A stretch of DNA of 64,000 bases from Halorhabdus utahensis DSM 12940 (GTDB taxonomy: Archaea > Halobacteriota > Halobacteria > Halobacteriales > Haloarculaceae). Made by a program: the position numbers and the translations under genes. The stretch covers positions 2,976,001 through 3,040,000 of the forward strand of contig NC_013158.1 in NCBI RefSeq assembly GCF_000023945.1, written 5' to 3'. Below the pieces are notes generated by a model. It saw nothing but the letters and a program-made list of their open reading frames with translations. It did no database searches and was not told the origin of the DNA. Numbering within the stretch: position 1 is the stretch's first letter; every line of letters begins with the position of its first letter. This document shows positions 8,989 through 18,154 of this stretch, piece after piece.

Positions 8989-9891
8989 TCACCGGGAGTC
9001 GTAGACTGCTACCGCTCGATTCCGTCTGGTCGACTGGCCACGTGGATTCCGGCGATCGCTCCGATCACGGGCTCTGGCGGCGAGACCGTCTTTGAACCCG
9101 ACTGGAACCCCAGCCACCACGCCGCGACCCGAACTGAACCAGTCGGTAGCCGGTTTCTCTCCGGCAAAAACATCCCTCAGTGCACTTCTGGCGTCCGACA
9201 GGGCACGTTGGGTGATACTTGCGATCACGGCCGGCCGGAGCCCGTAGTTTTTGGCCAGGCGATACGCGACTGATCGATACTCCCGGTTCCAGTCCGTCTC
9301 AGTCGTGCCGCCGTCAGCACCCATCGGCCGCTCGACAGCCATGTCGGACCGCCAGGAGACTGCCCGATTCATCCCGGCTGCCCGGTGGGAGAGGTCGCGC
9401 GCGTCGTCGACTGTCAGGTACTCGTCGAAGCCGTCCAGATCTGTGAGAACGCGCTGTGTCAGCACCACGTTGTCGGGATTGACGTAGGTGACTGTCCGTC
9501 CGGCCACCGTTTGGGCCTCCGTGCACTCGGTCGTTTTGCCGGCCCGCACGCGCCGGTGTGTGGGCCCGGTCACGATCGGGGCTTCCCTGAGGCCCGCCCG
9601 GATCGCCCGTTCCCACTCGTCGGTCACGGCCGATCCCTGATTGACGAACGCGATCGCGTCCCCCGTCGCATGATCGATCCCCGCGTTGCGTGCCGCGTTC
9701 GTCGGTCGATCCGCGATCTCGACGAGCACGTCGACGTCTTCCCGATCGCGGACCATCCCGGTTGTCCCATCCGCCGAAGGGCCGTTCACGACGATCACCT
9801 CGGTCCCGGCGACGTGTTCGCTGACGGAGTCGAGCGTGCGGGCGAGTTGCTCTCGTCCGTTGAGCGTCGGGACGACTACCGAGAGTTCCAT
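8989..9891 (-). CDS. Family 2 glycosyltransferase
   Basis: 300 residues. The GT-A fold begins at MELSVVVPTLNGREQLART with EVIVVNGPSADGT; the first nucleotide-binding Asp position reads Asn in VVNGPS, while RPTNAARNAGIDHATGDAIAFVNQG supplies the remaining core, with the DxD-type site altered to VNQ. A later VDDARDLSHRAA resembles the acceptor-site ED motif region. No transmembrane anchor is obvious; the last ~40 residues are Arg-rich and may be disordered. Such enzymes glycosylate S-layer proteins, lipids or polysaccharide in haloarchaea, but this gene is not in an agl cluster, so its acceptor is unknown. Confidence 0.8.
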   Translation of the reverse strand: MELSVVVPTLNGREQLARTLDSVSEHVAGTEVIVVNGPSADGTTGMVRDREDVDVLVEIADRPTNAARNAGIDHATGDAIAFVNQGSAVTDEWERAIRAGLREAPIVTGPTHRRVRAGKTTECTEAQTVAGRTVTYVNPDNVVLTQRVLTDLDGFDEYLTVDDARDLSHRAAGMNRAVSWRSDMAVERPMGADGGTTETDWNREYRSVAYRLAKNYGLRPAVIASITQRALSDARSALRDVFAGEKPATDWFSSGRGVVAGVPVGFKDGLAARARDRSDRRNPRGQSTRRNRAVAVYDSR

Positions 9892-9961
9892 ATACGTCTA
9901 TAGGGATTCGGGTAACTAAAAACGTCGCGAGATCGTCCGCCACTGACAATTGAGAGTTATT

Positions 9962-10666
9962 TCATCCCTGACAGTGCCAGTACGAGACCGATGAGAGCCG
10001 CCCGCCACCCGGAACCCGACCGACTGACTGGTCGACTGTCCTGAACGCCGAGGCCAGACTGTCGGGGATCGCTCGATACAGTCCGTACGGAAAGACGAAA
10101 TCATGCGTCGCGTCGACCAGTTCGAGGTCGGCTTCCCCGAGTAGCCGGTTGACTTCCCACCGGGAATACAACCGCGACCCCATGGGCAACGCCCAGTTGT
10201 AGATCGACCGGGTGCTAAAGCGATTGAACGTATCGAAGAACACGACTTCCTTCGAGACGCGTCGCATCTCTGCGAGATACGATGCCGGCGTGTCCGCGAG
10301 ATGGAAAAACCGCATCGCGATGACGGCATCGAAGTGGTCGTCAGGGAAGGGCAGCCGCCCGGCATCGCCCCGCATGAATTCCAGATGGGACTGTACCCCC
10401 GCGGAGCGAGCCTTCTCGCGGCCCTGCTTGAGCATCGCCGAGGAGATGTCGAGACCGACCACGTCCGCGCCTCGCTCGGCCAACATTACCGTGAACCGGC
10501 CGGTCCCGCAGGCGATCTCGAGGACGCGCGAATCTTCGACCGGCCCGATGGCGTTCAGTACCGCCTGTTTCTCCCGGCGGTCGATGAGTCGACCCCCACC
10601 GGAAAATCGCTTCTCCTCGTAGGCCTCGGCGATCTCGTCGGCCTGGTACCACTCCTGTCCTTTCAC
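9962..10666 (-). CDS. Class I SAM-dependent methyltransferase
   Basis: 234 residues. SAM-binding motif I is VLEIACGTGRFTVMLAERG, followed by the acidic motif II VVGLDISSAML and motif III RGDAGRLPFPDDHFDAVIAM, typical of the UbiE/Methyltransf_11 group. These methylate small molecules such as quinones or lipids. The gene starts with GTG (10666); no in-frame ATG precedes the conserved region. It is upstream of the glycosyltransferase gene on the same strand and diverges from the small HTH gene at 10809. Substrate not predictable. Confidence 0.85.
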   Translation of the reverse strand: MKGQEWYQADEIAEAYEEKRFSGGGRLIDRREKQAVLNAIGPVEDSRVLEIACGTGRFTVMLAERGADVVGLDISSAMLKQGREKARSAGVQSHLEFMRGDAGRLPFPDDHFDAVIAMRFFHLADTPASYLAEMRRVSKEVVFFDTFNRFSTRSIYNWALPMGSRLYSRWEVNRLLGEADLELVDATHDFVFPYGLYRAIPDSLASAFRTVDQSVGRVPGGGRLSSVSYWHCQG

Positions 10667-10742
10667 GCTATCACTTGTTCACCACGGGGTGATTAAAACG
10701 GTATTGGATCCATCCGTGACCGGTGATATAAGGACATCCCAT

Positions 10743-10784
10743 CCAATATTAGGAATCATATTCTCCATATAGCCAATACTTATC
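10743..10784 (+). promoter_or_regulatory. AT-rich divergent promoter region of the HTH regulator at 10809
   Basis: AT-rich block between the methyltransferase and the HTH gene. It holds AATATTAGGAAT and a TATA-like TACTTATC (10777-10784) 25-32 bases before ATG 10809, a spacing that predicts a nearly leaderless transcript. Confidence 0.45.
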
Positions 10785-10808
10785 AGTTGCTTCCGACTCC
10801 GGTAATAT

Positions 10809-11087
10809 ATGAGCACAACCATCGAAGACGGGTCGCGGACGGAGATCATTCTCACGAAGGGGGAGTTTCGTGAACGACTTCGTGAGTTGCCGCCGAGTGC
10901 GAAACTGATCGCGAAGGTACTCGAGACGGACCAGCCACTCTCCCAGGGCCAACTCGCCACCGAGTCGCTGCTTCCGGATCGAACGGTTCGGTACGCACTC
11001 AACCGGCTGGAAGATGCCGATCTCGTCTCCTCGCGATATAGCTACCGCGACGCCCGCAAGCAAGTGTACTACCTGACGACCGAGTGA
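10809..11087 (+). CDS. Small winged-helix transcriptional regulator (MarR-like)
   Basis: 92 residues forming one winged helix-turn-helix. LPPSAKLIAKVLETDQPLSQ starts helix 1, QLATESLLPDRTVRYALNRL is the recognition helix, and DADLVSSRYSYRDARKQVYY is the wing with a terminal strand. This compact wHTH is common in haloarchaea. It has no ligand-binding domain, so it probably acts as a simple DNA-binding factor. It diverges from the methyltransferase gene, which is a plausible target along with its own promoter. Confidence 0.8.
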   Translation: MSTTIEDGSRTEIILTKGEFRERLRELPPSAKLIAKVLETDQPLSQGQLATESLLPDRTVRYALNRLEDADLVSSRYSYRDARKQVYYLTTE

Positions 11088-11175
11088 CTGTCGACCGCGT
11101 GAGACGGTAGTTGCTGGTCGATTCCTTCGGTGCATACCTCGATGGCCTTTTTGCCCACGCCACGGTAGCCAGTCC

Positions 11176-11832
11176 ATGGATCTCGAAGCCGAGCTCGCAG
11201 CCGCCCGTGCCCTCGATGTCGCCGCCATCGCGGACGCGATCGAGTCGATCGGTTTTGAGTGTACCCGCTGTGGACATTGCTGTCGCGGCACCGACGAGGC
11301 GGACCATACGGCGACGGTCTTCCCGGACGAGATCAGGACGATTCAGGACGGGGACGAGTACGACTGGCGGGACGTCGCTCGCCCGATGCCGTTCGGACTC
11401 ACTGAGCCGGACGACGGACCGGCAACCGGCGAGACGTTCGAGTGGGCACTCGCGACCGACGCGTGTGGGGACTGTACGTTCTACGACCGGGAAGGCGAGG
11501 CGTGTTCGATCTACGAACGCCGGCCGCTCATCTGTCGCACGTACCCGTTTAGCCTGGCGATCGAGGACGACGGGGCTGAACTGAGCGCACCGATGGGTGA
11601 GGTCGTCGATCGTGAAGGGGCAGTCCAGGCTCACGAATGTGAGGGGCTGGGACGCGACATCTCACGGGCGGACGCGATCGAACTCGCTGAAACACTCAAG
11701 CGACGCGCCGTTCGGGAGCTGCAGGAAGCTATCGGGGTTCGCGACAACTACGAGCCGACGGATATCGACGGCATCGTGGTTCACGATTCGGAAGGACAGA
11801 AGCGCCCAGACGGTACACGGATCCGGGAGTAG
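11176..11832 (+). CDS. YkgJ-family cysteine-cluster protein (CxxCxxCC)
   Basis: 218 residues. The defining cluster FECTRCGHCCRG is followed by a second set CGDCTFYDREGEACSIYERR and RPLICRTYPF. The eight conserved Cys are thought to bind zinc or an iron-sulfur cluster. The family is widespread and not biochemically defined. The start at 11176 lies 20 residues before the first conserved helix. It is followed after 12 bases by the TRAM-domain gene on the same strand, which suggests an operon. Confidence 0.85.
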   Translation: MDLEAELAAARALDVAAIADAIESIGFECTRCGHCCRGTDEADHTATVFPDEIRTIQDGDEYDWRDVARPMPFGLTEPDDGPATGETFEWALATDACGDCTFYDREGEACSIYERRPLICRTYPFSLAIEDDGAELSAPMGEVVDREGAVQAHECEGLGRDISRADAIELAETLKRRAVRELQEAIGVRDNYEPTDIDGIVVHDSEGQKRPDGTRIRE

Positions 11833-11844
11833 CGTCTGACTCGG

Positions 11845-12300
11845 ATGGCGGTCGATAAGTTCTTTAGGGTGGCCTTCGACGCCCGGAACGGTGGTTTAAC
11901 CTTGGAAATCTCAGAGAAACTCCTCTGTCTGTTCAGTGCGGACGTCACTGCTGAGGACGACCGGTACGTCGTCGAAGTACCGCGACGGGAAATCGAAACG
12001 GGGTCGATCGAGCCCGGCGAAACCTATCGGATCGCGCTCATCTCGGGCGATGAGGAATCGACAGACGAGCAACCGAGCACCGACAGCGTCCCGAACGAGC
12101 CACAGCCGCCGGTCGAGACCGGCGAGATCCGCTACGTCGAGATCGAAGACATCGGCAAACAGGGCGACGGTATCGCTCGGGTCGAGCGGGGCTACGTCAT
12201 CATCGTGCCCGGCGCGGAGATCAACGACCGCGTCAAGGTCGAAGTCTCCGAAGTCAAATCGAACTTCGCGGTGGGCGAGATCATCGAAGAAGACATCTGA
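11845..12300 (+). CDS. TRAM-domain protein with N-terminal beta domain
   Basis: 151 residues. The C-terminal ~57 residues (ETGEIRYVEIEDIGKQGDGI onward, ending EVKSNFAVGEIIEED) are a TRAM domain, a small beta-barrel that binds RNA in tRNA methylthiotransferases and in the stand-alone archaeal TRAM proteins proposed as cold-shock-like RNA chaperones. The N-terminal ~75 residues form an unassigned beta-rich domain, joined by an acidic Ser/Thr/Glu linker. Cytosolic. Likely cotranscribed with the preceding cysteine-cluster gene. Confidence 0.85.
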   Translation: MAVDKFFRVAFDARNGGLTLEISEKLLCLFSADVTAEDDRYVVEVPRREIETGSIEPGETYRIALISGDEESTDEQPSTDSVPNEPQPPVETGEIRYVEIEDIGKQGDGIARVERGYVIIVPGAEINDRVKVEVSEVKSNFAVGEIIEEDI

Positions 12301-12453
12301 ACGACGGCGTCTTTTCCCGGTCGTACCATTTCCCGGCCGTTCGGGCAACTCCCGGCGGCCCCAGTGACCGTTTCTGAGAGATAATCGCGAGACTGCGGCC
12401 GATTAACCGACCATACCAAACCACCTATATCCGTCTCGTTCCATCATCGAAAC

Positions 12454-12702
12454 ATGAGCACGAGTGCGGCGGCGACCCAGGACGACGGCCCGCTCTCGAA
12501 GAAGCAGCGTCGGATACTCAAATATCTGCGAGCCAACGCTGACGAGCAGACCTACTTCAAATCCCGGCTCATCGGCGAGGAACTCGGCCTCTCGGCGAAA
12601 GAAGTCGGGACGAACATGGCTGCCCTCCAGGAGGGCGAATACGATCTGACTGTCGAAAAGTGGGGCTATTCGTCCTCGACGACGTGGATGGTCGACGCGT
12701 AG
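12454..12702 (+). CDS. Small haloarchaeal helix-turn-helix protein (DUF7123-like)
   Basis: 82 residues. After a polar N-terminus, LSKKQRRILKYLRANADEQ and LIGEELGLSAKEVGTNMAAL form a winged-helix-like DNA-binding unit closed by a short strand (STTWMVDA). The size and sequence match a conserved haloarchaeal family, which I believe is DUF7123. Its function is unknown. An AT-rich CCTATATCC element about 30 bases upstream of the ATG can serve as promoter. Confidence 0.75.
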   Translation: MSTSAAATQDDGPLSKKQRRILKYLRANADEQTYFKSRLIGEELGLSAKEVGTNMAALQEGEYDLTVEKWGYSSSTTWMVDA

Positions 12703-12726
12703 CACGTCTCCGTCGACTGATTCTCC

Positions 12727-13329
12727 TCACCCGTCGTAGGCGACGTGTTCGTCAGCCTCGGCGGCGAACTCGATCGCGTTCTCGCCGAAGGATTCGGCGT
12801 ACCTGACCACCAGCATCAACAACGTTTCGGGCTGTCGAAGCCCGTACCCGCTTTCCCTGGTGAGCAGGCCGGCTTCCTCTAGCTGTGTCGCGTGTTTGCT
12901 GATTGTCGGGTTCGAGACGTCGAGTCGGTCGGCCAGTTCCTTGGCCGTCGCGCTCGGATCCCTGAGGAGTTCGACGATCATCCCGCGGGCGGTGTCTCGA
13001 CGAAGATAGCCGAGTGCCGTTCGTTCGAATTCGCTGAACCGATCTGCCGGAAAAAACCGTCGATACTCGCCGTCTCGCTGGCTCTCGATCGCGTCCTCCT
13101 GTAACAGCGTTCGGAGGTGATGTTGTGTTTCCCCGGTTCCCAACTGGAGGTCGTCGCGGAGTTTCGAGAAGTGCGCCCCCGGGGTCGCCGAGAGATAGCC
13201 GGCGATCGCCCCTGGCGCGGTGCTGTCGCTACTTGAATCTGCCAGTCGAACGAGTGGACTGGCAGCCCCCAATGCGGCGAACCGACGGAGCGTCGCGCGC
13301 TTGCTCTCGTCGACACCATCCCCTGGCAT
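12727..13329 (-). CDS. Transcriptional regulator with two winged-helix domains
   Basis: 200 residues. Domain 1 (about 45-110) reads GAIAGYLSATPGAHFSKL, LGTGETQHHLRTL and a wing with RRFFPADRF; domain 2 (about 115-175) reads TARGMIVELLRDPSATAKEL, LDVSNPTISKHATQLEEAG and a wing. Tandem wHTH proteins of this layout are common haloarchaeal MarR/ArsR-type regulators. ATG 13329 is chosen over a TTG four codons upstream. The N-terminal ~40 residues include a weakly hydrophobic stretch (FAALGAASPLVRLA), too short and polar to call a membrane anchor. Target genes unknown. Confidence 0.8.
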   Translation of the reverse strand: MPGDGVDESKRATLRRFAALGAASPLVRLADSSSDSTAPGAIAGYLSATPGAHFSKLRDDLQLGTGETQHHLRTLLQEDAIESQRDGEYRRFFPADRFSEFERTALGYLRRDTARGMIVELLRDPSATAKELADRLDVSNPTISKHATQLEEAGLLTRESGYGLRQPETLLMLVVRYAESFGENAIEFAAEADEHVAYDG

Positions 13330-13458
13330 TGTCCAAGCCAATGGTACCGAGTTACAAAACGGCTTCGTTATTTTTCTATTACACGATGGCGCAATTGCTT
13401 CCGTGCAACGGCACGAAACCGGCGTGTCGCAGAAAACCGGGGTCGAACAGTCTCCGGA

Positions 13459-14595
13459 TTACTCGTCCGTGTTGAACTCGTTGTCCATCTCCTCGATGAC
13501 CTCGTCGGGGTCTCTGATATCGGCCGTCTCCTTGCCGGATTTGACCGCCTGGGCCTGCTCTTCCATCTCCGCGACGTCGACCTCGGCCTCCTGGTCGATC
13601 TGGCCGAGGATCTTCTCGATGTCGTCGAGGCCGAGCATCTCGCGGGTCTCGTCGTCGAAGTCGAGGCCTTCGAGGGCCGATTCGCCGTCCGTCTGGACGT
13701 CACTGCCGGTAAGGTGCTTGCCGTACCGGCCGACGAGCGACGTCAGTTCCTGGGGCAGGACGAACTTCGTCGACTCGCCCTTGCCGATCTCCTCTAAGGT
13801 CTCCATGCCACGCTCGATGACCGCGCGCTCGCCCATCGCTTCGGCGGATTTGGCGCGCAACACGGTCGAGATGGCGTCACCCTGTGCTTCGAGGATCTGG
13901 CTCTGCTTTTCACCCTGGGCGCGGATGATGTTCGATTGCTTCTCACCCTGGGCCTCCTCGACGGCGGAACGACGCTCACCCTGCGCCTCGAGGATCATGG
14001 CACGGCGACGGCGCTCGGCGGAGGTCTGTTGCTCCATGGCCTGTTGGACGTCTTTGCTCGGGTTGACTTCCCGAACTTCCACACTCTCGACGCGAATCCC
14101 CCACTCGTCGGTGGGTTCGTCGAGTTCCTTGCGGATCTTGGCGTTGATCTCCTGGCGCTTGTTGAGCGTGTCGTCGAGTTCCATGTCGCCAAGCACCGCA
14201 CGGAGTGTCGTCTGTGCGAGGTTCGAGACGGCGCGCTTGTAGTTGTCGACTTCGAGGTAGGCCTTCTTTGCGTCCATCACCTTGATGTAGACGACGGCGT
14301 CGGCGGTCACCGGCGAGTTGTCACGCGTGATCGCCTCCTGTCGTGGCACGTCCAACGTCTGTGTCCGCATGTCGAACGTGTGGGTCGCGGAAACGAACGG
14401 CGGGACGAACGCGATCCCGGGTTCGAGCAGCTTTCGATACTCTCCGAGGACGGTGAGGGCTTTCTTCTCCGTGGCGTCGGTGATGACCACCATCTGCCAG
14501 ACGGTCACCACGGCGATCGCCAACAATACGAGGGCGACGATGGGGAACAGTTCTGCACCCCCCAGTTGTAGCGGGATAGTTCCGAGCATACGCAT
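13459..14595 (-). CDS. SPFH-domain (stomatin/prohibitin-like) membrane protein
   Basis: 378 residues from ATG 14595 (ATG 14589 and GTG 14613 are alternatives). One N-terminal membrane helix (FPIVALVLLAIAVVTVW) is followed by the SPFH domain with LEPGIAFVPPFV, TLDVPRQEAITRDNSPVTAD and LRAVLGDMELDD. Then comes a long charged coiled coil with repeated EAQGE units (LEAQGERRSAVEEAQGEKQS) and an acidic tail. Such proteins scaffold membrane microdomains and oligomerise through the coiled coil. The NfeD-family gene directly upstream on the same strand is its classical partner, so the two form a stomatin/NfeD operon. Confidence 0.92.
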   Translation of the reverse strand: MRMLGTIPLQLGGAELFPIVALVLLAIAVVTVWQMVVITDATEKKALTVLGEYRKLLEPGIAFVPPFVSATHTFDMRTQTLDVPRQEAITRDNSPVTADAVVYIKVMDAKKAYLEVDNYKRAVSNLAQTTLRAVLGDMELDDTLNKRQEINAKIRKELDEPTDEWGIRVESVEVREVNPSKDVQQAMEQQTSAERRRRAMILEAQGERRSAVEEAQGEKQSNIIRAQGEKQSQILEAQGDAISTVLRAKSAEAMGERAVIERGMETLEEIGKGESTKFVLPQELTSLVGRYGKHLTGSDVQTDGESALEGLDFDDETREMLGLDDIEKILGQIDQEAEVDVAEMEEQAQAVKSGKETADIRDPDEVIEEMDNEFNTDE

Positions 14596-14667
14596 TTGCG
14601 TTGGCAGGAACACAACAAAAGTGTTGGGCTAGTGTTGGAAACTCGGCCCGTCCGGCAGAGCCGGTCT

Positions 14668-15297
14668 TCAGGCAGACTCCGTTTCGTGATCGAACTCGCC
14701 TGTTGGCTCCCCGACGCCCCCGTCTGATGTCTCGCGGGTCGGCGATTCTGCGTCGTCTGCGTGTGTCTCGTCGGTTTCCTCGCGGCCACGGTCGAGTTCC
14801 GCTTCGATATCGTCGGTACTCAACGTTGCCATGGATTCGACGGTGACCACGTTGCCACCGCCCGGATCCACCACCATGACTTCTTCACCTTCGGGAATGT
14901 CCTCGTCGAACGCCCGCGCCTGATAATGCGGGTTGAATCCACCGCTGTCGAGTTTGACCTCGCCTCCGGTCCCGGTGACGCGCTCGGTCACCCGGCCGGT
15001 TTTTCCTTTCAGCGAGTCCGAATCGCTCGTCCGGCCGGTCCCTTTCCCACCGTAGAAGTCGAACTGGCGATAGGCGTACAGTGCCATGCTCCCGACACCC
15101 AGTACGAGACCGGCCATGATGACGACCGCGAAAATGCCGAGCGACGGCGGCAAGGCAAGTCCCACGAGACCCGCGACCAGCAGCGCGATTCCGAGGACAA
15201 TGAAGTGTGCACCTGGCGCGAACGCTTCGCCGATGACGAGTAACGCCCCCACTAACAGCAACAGCAGCGAGAGGTCAGCACCCAGGACGGTTACCAT
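14668..15297 (-). CDS. NfeD-family membrane protein
   Basis: 209 residues. Three to four N-terminal membrane helices (residues ~7-75) precede an OB-fold domain: SLKGKTGRVTERVTG, GEVKLDSGGFNPHYQARAFD, and EGEEVMVVDPGGGNVVTVE. An acidic Thr/Glu tail follows. The OB-fold of NfeD proteins interacts with SPFH proteins, encoded here 72 bases downstream. The N-terminal serine-protease domain of long NfeD proteins is absent, so this is the short form. Confidence 0.9.
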   Translation of the reverse strand: MVTVLGADLSLLLLLVGALLVIGEAFAPGAHFIVLGIALLVAGLVGLALPPSLGIFAVVIMAGLVLGVGSMALYAYRQFDFYGGKGTGRTSDSDSLKGKTGRVTERVTGTGGEVKLDSGGFNPHYQARAFDEDIPEGEEVMVVDPGGGNVVTVESMATLSTDDIEAELDRGREETDETHADDAESPTRETSDGGVGEPTGEFDHETESA

Positions 15298-15422
15298 GCG
15301 GGCGAGTTAGACCTGAACCGGGTTAACAGTTCGGTCACCTGTTCGGTGAGAAAACGACCGTACTTTCGATCTCTTGGTCGCCGTGAACGGTGATTCTCAC
15401 TGGGACGAGACAGCCACGACGG

Positions 15423-15698
15423 TCAGGGGAGTAACTGCCAGATGGCGATCAGTCCCAGGGCGAAACCAAGGGCGACGAACACCGCGTGCTCCGCCGAGGG
15501 TGAACCGGCTTTGACCTCGCCATACAGCGAGAGCCCATCGGCGTTGTCTCCCTCCTCGTCGTCCTCTAGATCCGCAAGTGAGAACCGCCACTCGCTGTCG
15601 GTCGCCGCGTCGTCTTCGTCTGCTCTCTCGGTATCTGGTCCGTCCGTGGGATCAGTTCCCCACTCGGTCCGGTCGTCGCCCCACTCGTCGTCAGCCAT
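15423..15698 (-). CDS. Small acidic haloarchaeal protein with C-terminal membrane helix
   Basis: 91 residues. The first ~65 are very acidic and probably disordered, with a conserved-looking EWRFSLADLEDDEE segment. One C-terminal helix (AVFVALGFALGLIAIWQLL) would anchor it with the acidic part in the cytosol. This architecture recurs in haloarchaea next to metG or similar genes, from memory of the family (DUF7312-like). Function unknown. Confidence 0.65.
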   Translation of the reverse strand: MADDEWGDDRTEWGTDPTDGPDTERADEDDAATDSEWRFSLADLEDDEEGDNADGLSLYGEVKAGSPSAEHAVFVALGFALGLIAIWQLLP

Positions 15699-15765
15699 AC
15701 ATCTCCTACCGGATCAGGCGTCTAAAGTGCTCGGTCCGTGATCGGGGTGCCGATCAACGATGCCG

Positions 15766-17859
15766 TTACTTGATCTTCGATCCGAGCGGTGCATCCTCGT
15801 GTGTCGTCAACAGATCGGCCTCCTCGCTGGCGGCGAGCACCATACCGTTTGACTCGTAGCCGAACAGCTCGGCTTTCTCCATGTTCGCAAGCAGGACGAC
15901 GCGCGTCCCCGGGAGCGTTTCGACGTCGTGGAGTTGCTTGATTCCGGCGACGACTTGCCGCGTTTCGAGGCCGATATCGACGTCCAGGCGGACGAGGTCG
16001 TCACTGTCCTTGATGGGTTCCGCGTCGACGATTTTCCCGACGCGAATGTCTAACTCCTGGAAATCATCGAAGCCGATCCGATCCGCGGCGAGCGGTTCGA
16101 GGTCCATGTCCGCGGTTTCGGCCTCCTCGGAGTCGTCGCTTTCGGTTTCGCCGTCTGCGTCGTCGCTGTCGGTCGCCTCCGCGACGCGGGCTTCGAGCTT
16201 CTCGTTGAGCGCTTCGACGCGTTCAGCGGGAATCTTCTCGAAGAGCTCCGTCGGTTCGCCGAACTCGGCAGGCGGCGATTCGAGCGCGGCATCGAGGGTC
16301 ACGTCCGCGATCGACCCGTCCTCGTCGAGTTGTGCCCAGAGACGCCGGGACGTGTCGGGTGTCGTCGGCTGGAGCAAGACGGCGACGGCCTTGGCGATCT
16401 GGACGCAGTCGCGGATGATCGGTGCCGCTTCGTCGTCGTCCAGATTCCACGGTTCGTGGCGCTGGATGTACTCGTTGCCGAAGCTCGCCAGCTCGACGGC
16501 GGCCTGGGTTGCTTTCCGGATCGAATAGTCGTTGACGCCGGCCTCGAAGTCCTCGATTGCGTCCTCGATGCGGTCCTCGACATCCGGTGAGAGATCGGCG
16601 TCGGGCGTGCCACCGTAGTTGCGGTCGGCAAAGAGCAGCGACCGGTAGGCGAAGTTGCCGACCGTCCCGACGAGTTCGCCGTTGACGCGCTCGCGGAAGC
16701 GATCCCACGAAAAGTCGATGTCGTCCTGGAACCCGCCGACGGTCGTGAGGTAGTACCGGAGGAGATCCGGATGGAAGCCCTCATCGAGGTACTCCCGCGC
16801 CCAGATCGCGCGGTTGCGGCTCGTCGAGAAGGCATCACCGTCCAGACTCATGAACCCGCTGGCGACGACGGCGCGTGGCTCGTTGAACTCGGCGACGTGG
16901 AGCATCGCGGGCCAGAAGATCGTGTGATGCTGGATGATGTCCCGTCCGATGACGTGGATGATCTCCCCGCTCTCTTTCCAGGTTTCGGCCCAGTCGTAGG
17001 CCTCGGGACCGACACGGTCGGTGTACTGCTTCGTCGAGGCGATGTACTCGATCGGCGCGTCGACCCAGACGTACAGGACGAGGTCTTCGGCAGTGTCGTC
17101 GCCCGTGTCGTCAACCTCCGGATAGTCGAATCCCCAGTCCATGTCCCGAGTGATACACCAGTCCTGGAGCCCCTCTTCGATCCACTGGCGGGGCTGATTT
17201 TTCGCGTTGGCGGTCCCCTCCAGTCGGTCGAGGAACCCAGAGAGATAGTCGGCGAGTTTCGAGACTTCGAAGAACTTGTGCGTGCGCTCGCGGTACTCCG
17301 CGGGGTTGCCGGAGATCTTCGAAACGGGATCCTCGATCTCGCCAGGTTCGAGGTGGCGACCACAGCCCTCGTCACACTCGTCACCGCGGGCGGTCTCGCC
17401 ACAGTAGGGGCAGGTTCCCACCACGTAGCGATCAGGCAGGGGCTGGTCGTCTTCGGGATCCCAGGCGACCTTGATCTCCTGTTCGTCGACGTAGCCCGCC
17501 GCCTCCAGGGCCTCGACGATCTCGTGGGTCAACTCCCGGTTGGTCTCCTGGTGGGTGTGGCCGTAGTTGTCGAAGTCGACGTCGAACTCCGGAAACGTCT
17601 CCTCGTACTGTTCGTGGTACTCCAGGGCGAACGCTTCGGGGTCGATGTCGTCCTCGATGGCCTGGACTGCAATCGGCGTCCCGTGCATGTCCGACCCGGA
17701 GACGAAGGCCGTCTGCTGGCCGAGTTTCTCCAGGGAACGGGTCAACACGTCGCCGCCGACGTAGGTTCGCAGGTGACCGATGTGCAGATCGCCGTTGGCG
17801 TATGGCAACCCGCAGGTCACCACTGCGGGATTCTCCGTCGGGAATTCGTCGTGACTCAT
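15766..17859 (-). CDS. metG: Methionyl-tRNA synthetase
   Basis: 697 residues from ATG 17859, nine codons inside a longer open frame, because MSHDEFPTENPAVVTCGLPY is the usual archaeal start. Signature HIGH is at GDLHIGHLRTYVGGD; the knuckle zinc motifs are CPYC and CDEGC; the KMSKS loop reads FSTSRN, the accepted archaeal variant. An acidic linker rich in Asp/Glu/Ser leads to a C-terminal tRNA-binding OB domain of EMAP-II type (FQELDIRVGKIVDAEPIKDS onward), which dimerises and binds tRNA. It charges initiator and elongator tRNA(Met). Confidence 0.96.
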   Translation of the reverse strand: MSHDEFPTENPAVVTCGLPYANGDLHIGHLRTYVGGDVLTRSLEKLGQQTAFVSGSDMHGTPIAVQAIEDDIDPEAFALEYHEQYEETFPEFDVDFDNYGHTHQETNRELTHEIVEALEAAGYVDEQEIKVAWDPEDDQPLPDRYVVGTCPYCGETARGDECDEGCGRHLEPGEIEDPVSKISGNPAEYRERTHKFFEVSKLADYLSGFLDRLEGTANAKNQPRQWIEEGLQDWCITRDMDWGFDYPEVDDTGDDTAEDLVLYVWVDAPIEYIASTKQYTDRVGPEAYDWAETWKESGEIIHVIGRDIIQHHTIFWPAMLHVAEFNEPRAVVASGFMSLDGDAFSTSRNRAIWAREYLDEGFHPDLLRYYLTTVGGFQDDIDFSWDRFRERVNGELVGTVGNFAYRSLLFADRNYGGTPDADLSPDVEDRIEDAIEDFEAGVNDYSIRKATQAAVELASFGNEYIQRHEPWNLDDDEAAPIIRDCVQIAKAVAVLLQPTTPDTSRRLWAQLDEDGSIADVTLDAALESPPAEFGEPTELFEKIPAERVEALNEKLEARVAEATDSDDADGETESDDSEEAETADMDLEPLAADRIGFDDFQELDIRVGKIVDAEPIKDSDDLVRLDVDIGLETRQVVAGIKQLHDVETLPGTRVVLLANMEKAELFGYESNGMVLAASEEADLLTTHEDAPLGSKIK

Positions 17860-18154
17860 GCTACGGTGTACCTCCAGTGGACTCATTAACGCGATGGTTT
17901 GGGGTCATCGGTATCGATAGATTTCGACTGTGAGTGTATTCATGCGTCGTTACTTTCGACGAACGGAAGGAGTCGAGACGATCGACCGCCGGGCATTCCC
18001 GGATCGCGCCGCCCGGGACGGCCCCGGGATCGGATCATGAATCCACCACGGCGAGAAGGGTTCACCCGGCGCTAGGGACGCAGCATACGCATACAACAGG
18101 TGGGCGAGTCTCGGATCACACGCGTGGATTCGCACGCAGAGACAAAAACGTTGC

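Noticed and set aside
16771..17889. Long open frame antisense to metG
   Set aside because: Same mirror effect; no recognisable domain and no promoter.
17887..18154. Small gene between metG and the LiaF-like gene
   Set aside because: Open frames there have no start context or family similarity; the segment is best read as intergenic.
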